A stretch of DNA of 8,172 nucleotides from JARRJY01 sp037388705 (GTDB lineage Bacteria > Pseudomonadota > Gammaproteobacteria > UBA6429 > Thiohalophilaceae): assembly GCA_037388705.1 (NCBI GenBank), contig JARRJY010000114.1, positions 1 through 8,172 of the forward strand, written 5' to 3'. The notes under the pieces are model-generated. The model ran no database searches, was not told where the DNA came from, and saw only the letters and a program-made list of their open reading frames with translations. Position 1 is the first letter of the stretch, and each line of letters begins with the position of its first letter. Below, piece by piece: positions 5,857-8,172 of this stretch. A program made the translations under genes and the position numbers.

Positions 5857-8085
5857 ATGTCTGGATTGAACAAGATCAGGTTGTCTGTCTCGGGTATGAG
5901 TTGCGCTGGCTGCGTGGCCAGTGTGGAGCAGGCCTTGCAGTCGGTGGCAGGTGTTGAACAGGCGAGTGTCAATTTTGCTGAACATACTGCCCTGGTCATC
6001 GGTAATGTTGATCCGGCTTCGCTGGTTACTGCCGTAAAGACAGCTGGCTACGATGCGGCTGAAATGAAGGGTGAGGAGGCTGAACAGGAAAAAGAAGCCG
6101 CGGAAATGGCCTATTACCGGCAGTTACTCAAAAAAGCGGCGGTTGCCGCAGCCCTGGGTGTGCCCTTGTTTGCTGGTGGGATGAGTGGTTTTTTTCCATC
6201 ACTTGATTCGAGTAACGGGCAATGGGTCTGGTTGCTACTGGGGCTGGCAACCCTCGCGGTGATGATGTATTCCGGTGGACATTTTTTCACCGGGGCCTGG
6301 AAAGCATTCCGTGTGCATAACGCCAACATGGATACCCTGATTGCCATGGGTACCGGCTCGGCGTGGGTTTATTCCATGGTGATCGCCATTTTTCCTGGCA
6401 CGGTGCCCAGCCTGGCACGCCATGCGTATTTCGAAGCCGCGGTTATCATCATCTGCCTGATTAATTTTGGTTCTGCGCTGGAAATGCGAGCCCGCGGTAA
6501 AACCTCGGAAGCCATAAAACGTTTGATCGGGTTACAACCCAAAACAGCACGCGTGATACGTAATGGCGAGGAAATCGATATCCCCATCAGCGAGGTGGGA
6601 CTGGATGAAACGTTGAGGGTAAGGCCCGGGGAGCGAATTCCCGTTGATGGCGTGGTGATTGAAGGCCACTCTAACGTGAATGAGTCCATGTTAACCGGTG
6701 AACCTGTTCCGGTGAGTAAACAGCTTGATGACGAGGTCGTGGCCGGCACAATCAATGTGAGCGGTACATTTTTATTCCAGTCCCGACGCATTGGTGCTGA
6801 CACGGTGCTGTCGCAAATTATTGAAATGGTTCGCCAGGCCCAGTCCAGCAAGCCCGCCATAGGGCGGTTAGTTGATAAGGTAGCGGGTGTGTTTGTTCCC
6901 GTTGTTTTAATTATTGCTGTTCTTACTTTTATAGCGTGGATGAACCTGGGTAATGATGGGCAACTCAGTTATGCGCTGGTGACTACCATGACAGTCCTGA
7001 TCATTGCCTGTCCCTGCGCACTGGGACTGGCAACACCCATTTCCATCATGGTCGGTGTTGGCAAGGCAGCCGAGTTTGGTATCCTGATTCGCAATGGCGA
7101 TGCCTTGCAACAGGCAGGACGTTTAACCACCGTGGTTGTGGATAAAACAGGGACGGTTACGCAAGGTAAACCGGCATTAACGTCACTGGTTGCAATTAAT
7201 GGTGTGGAGGAAAATGATGTACTCATAAAAGCCGCCAGCCTGGAAACGGGATCAGAACATCCACTGGCCCTGGCCATTATCGAGGCTGCCAGGGAAAAAC
7301 AACTGCCCCTTGACGATGTCGACAATTTCGAGGCGGTTTCCGGGCAAGGTGTGAAAGGAATGATCAACAATGAACGCGTCTTTCTGGGTAATGCCAAACT
7401 GATGGCAGCAGAAAAGATTGATGTTTCCGCCTTGCTGGATCGAACCGAAGAACTGGCAAGCCTGGGCCAGACACCGATGTACGTGGCAGGCAATGGCCAA
7501 CTAATTGGATTAGTGGCCGTCGCTGATCCCGTTAAAGAAGATTCCAAAGATGCTATTGCCCGTCTGCATGACATTGGTATCAAGGTGGTCATGTTAACGG
7601 GAGATAACCAGCATACCGCGGAGGCGGTGGCCAGGCAGGTGGGCATTGATGAGGTCATCGCTGAAGTAATGCCGCAGGATAAGGCAGACAAGGTTGCCTC
7701 CCTGCAAAAAGGCAGCGAAGTGGTGGCCATGGTGGGTGATGGTATTAATGATGCACCGGCACTGGCGCATGCCGATGTTGGTTTTGCCATTGGCTCCGGT
7801 ACGGATGTTGCCATAGAAAGTGCAGACATTACCCTGATGCGTGGTTCTTTACATGGTGTGGCTGATGCAATCGCCATATCAAAAGCAACGTTACGTAATA
7901 TCAAGCAGAACCTGTTTGGTGCTTTTATCTACAATACACTGGGTATCCCTGTTGCTGCCGGGATCCTGTACCCTTTCATTGGTATGTTGCTTAACCCGAT
8001 GATAGCCGGCGCAGCGATGGCGATGTCGTCAGTTACCGTGGTAAGCAATGCCAATCGGTTACGTTTGTTCAGGCCCGAACGTTAA
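5857..8085 (+). CDS. copA: Cu(I)-exporting P1B-1-type ATPase
   Basis: This 742-residue pump moves Cu(I) from cytosol to periplasm at the cost of ATP. It has one N-terminal heavy-metal-associated domain with GMSCAGC (C16, C19), then eight expected membrane helices. Catalytic parts are all present: TGEPVP (280-285) in the actuator, CPC (385-387) in the sixth helix, DKTGT (429-433) with the phosphorylated D429, SEHP (466-469) in the nucleotide domain, TGD (581-583) and GDGINDAP (627-634). Y692-N693 and M721/S724-S725 in the last two helices are the Cu(I)-specific P1B-1 ligands. The cysteine-rich N-terminal extension typical of CcoI/FixI is absent, so it resembles housekeeping CopA more. The start is supported by AAGG nine bases upstream. 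It is divergent from the membrane-protein operon and followed after 24 nt by another gene. It could serve detoxification or cuproenzyme assembly. No CueR-type dyad (CCTTCC/GGAAGG) is seen. Confidence 0.95.
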   Translation: MSGLNKIRLSVSGMSCAGCVASVEQALQSVAGVEQASVNFAEHTALVIGNVDPASLVTAVKTAGYDAAEMKGEEAEQEKEAAEMAYYRQLLKKAAVAAALGVPLFAGGMSGFFPSLDSSNGQWVWLLLGLATLAVMMYSGGHFFTGAWKAFRVHNANMDTLIAMGTGSAWVYSMVIAIFPGTVPSLARHAYFEAAVIIICLINFGSALEMRARGKTSEAIKRLIGLQPKTARVIRNGEEIDIPISEVGLDETLRVRPGERIPVDGVVIEGHSNVNESMLTGEPVPVSKQLDDEVVAGTINVSGTFLFQSRRIGADTVLSQIIEMVRQAQSSKPAIGRLVDKVAGVFVPVVLIIAVLTFIAWMNLGNDGQLSYALVTTMTVLIIACPCALGLATPISIMVGVGKAAEFGILIRNGDALQQAGRLTTVVVDKTGTVTQGKPALTSLVAINGVEENDVLIKAASLETGSEHPLALAIIEAAREKQLPLDDVDNFEAVSGQGVKGMINNERVFLGNAKLMAAEKIDVSALLDRTEELASLGQTPMYVAGNGQLIGLVAVADPVKEDSKDAIARLHDIGIKVVMLTGDNQHTAEAVARQVGIDEVIAEVMPQDKADKVASLQKGSEVVAMVGDGINDAPALAHADVGFAIGSGTDVAIESADITLMRGSLHGVADAIAISKATLRNIKQNLFGAFIYNTLGIPVAAGILYPFIGMLLNPMIAGAAMAMSSVTVVSNANRLRLFRPER

Positions 8086-8109
8086 ACACGAAGCAAGGTG
8101 TGATTCAAG

Positions 8110-8172
8110 ATGATCCAGATTTCAGAACCGGGAGCTAAAAGTAACCAGCGCGTAGCCTTGCTGGCACTGGGG
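8110..8172 (+). CDS. Start of an unidentified gene, cut by the window end
   Basis: An ATG with AAGG 11 bases upstream (8095-8098) opens a frame that runs to the window end for 21 codons, starting MIQISEPGAKSNQ. It begins 24 nt after the copA stop with no terminator between, so co-transcription with copA is likely. QISEPG recalls the N-terminus of HscA-type Hsp70 chaperones (LQISEPG...), in which the ATPase motif GIDLGTT would come next. Only about six residues match, and the evidence stops at the edge, so no product is assigned. Confidence 0.5.
   Translation, partial: MIQISEPGAKSNQRVALLALG

Noticed and set aside
6969..7904. Long minus-strand open frame (311 codons) opposite copA
   Set aside because: The translation is Ser/Ala/Thr-rich low-information sequence typical of the antisense of a coding gene, while the plus strand holds a complete ATPase with all motifs.
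1..8172. CRISPR array, tRNA or rRNA genes, insertion sequence or phage genes
   Set aside because: No regularly spaced repeats, no cloverleaf-like or rRNA sequence, and no transposase, integrase or phage protein motifs were seen in any frame.

Overview
The window looks like chromosomal DNA of a Gram-negative gammaproteobacterium. This rests on a TonB/outer-membrane receptor pair, a sigma-54 activator, a Tat signal and an FNR-type box; the sequence does not fix genus or species. The visible theme is copper handling across both membranes.

Layout, left to right. The 3' end of a tonB-like gene (2-346, +) is followed by a dyad-rich regulatory region (347-481). Then comes a TonB-dependent receptor of the OprC/NosA copper type (482-2518, +), closed by a clear terminator (2548-2577). 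On the opposite strand, read from right to left, lie a DsbD_2/TauE-SafE-like membrane protein (5651-4944), a sigma-54 activator with no receiver or sensor domain (4917-3976, 26 nt behind it), and a Tat-exported nitrilase-superfamily hydrolase (3754-2669, behind a 221-nt gap with a strong AT-rich dyad). A 205-nt divergent intergenic region (5652-5856) precedes a CopA-type P1B-1 Cu(I) ATPase (5857-8085, +). The window ends 21 codons into a further gene (8110-8172, +).

Proposed joint function (inference). TonB energises the receptor, which would bring copper through the outer membrane using a visible CxxxM plus HxM ligand set. The inner-membrane ATPase would move cytosolic Cu(I) outward, either for detoxification or to metallate exported cuproenzymes. 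The small polytopic membrane protein, with its HCxGMCGG motif and His-rich tail, belongs to a family often found with cytochrome oxidase and copper genes. A near-consensus FNR/Anr box in the divergent region fits low-oxygen control.

The most notable observation is regulatory. A good -24/-12 sigma-54 promoter lies just before the copper receptor, a second, weaker match lies before copA, and the lone sigma-54 activator is encoded between them. Together they suggest a compact sigma-54-controlled copper regulon whose sensor is not evident. The nitrilase-like enzyme has an intact catalytic set, but its substrate and its link to copper are unknown.
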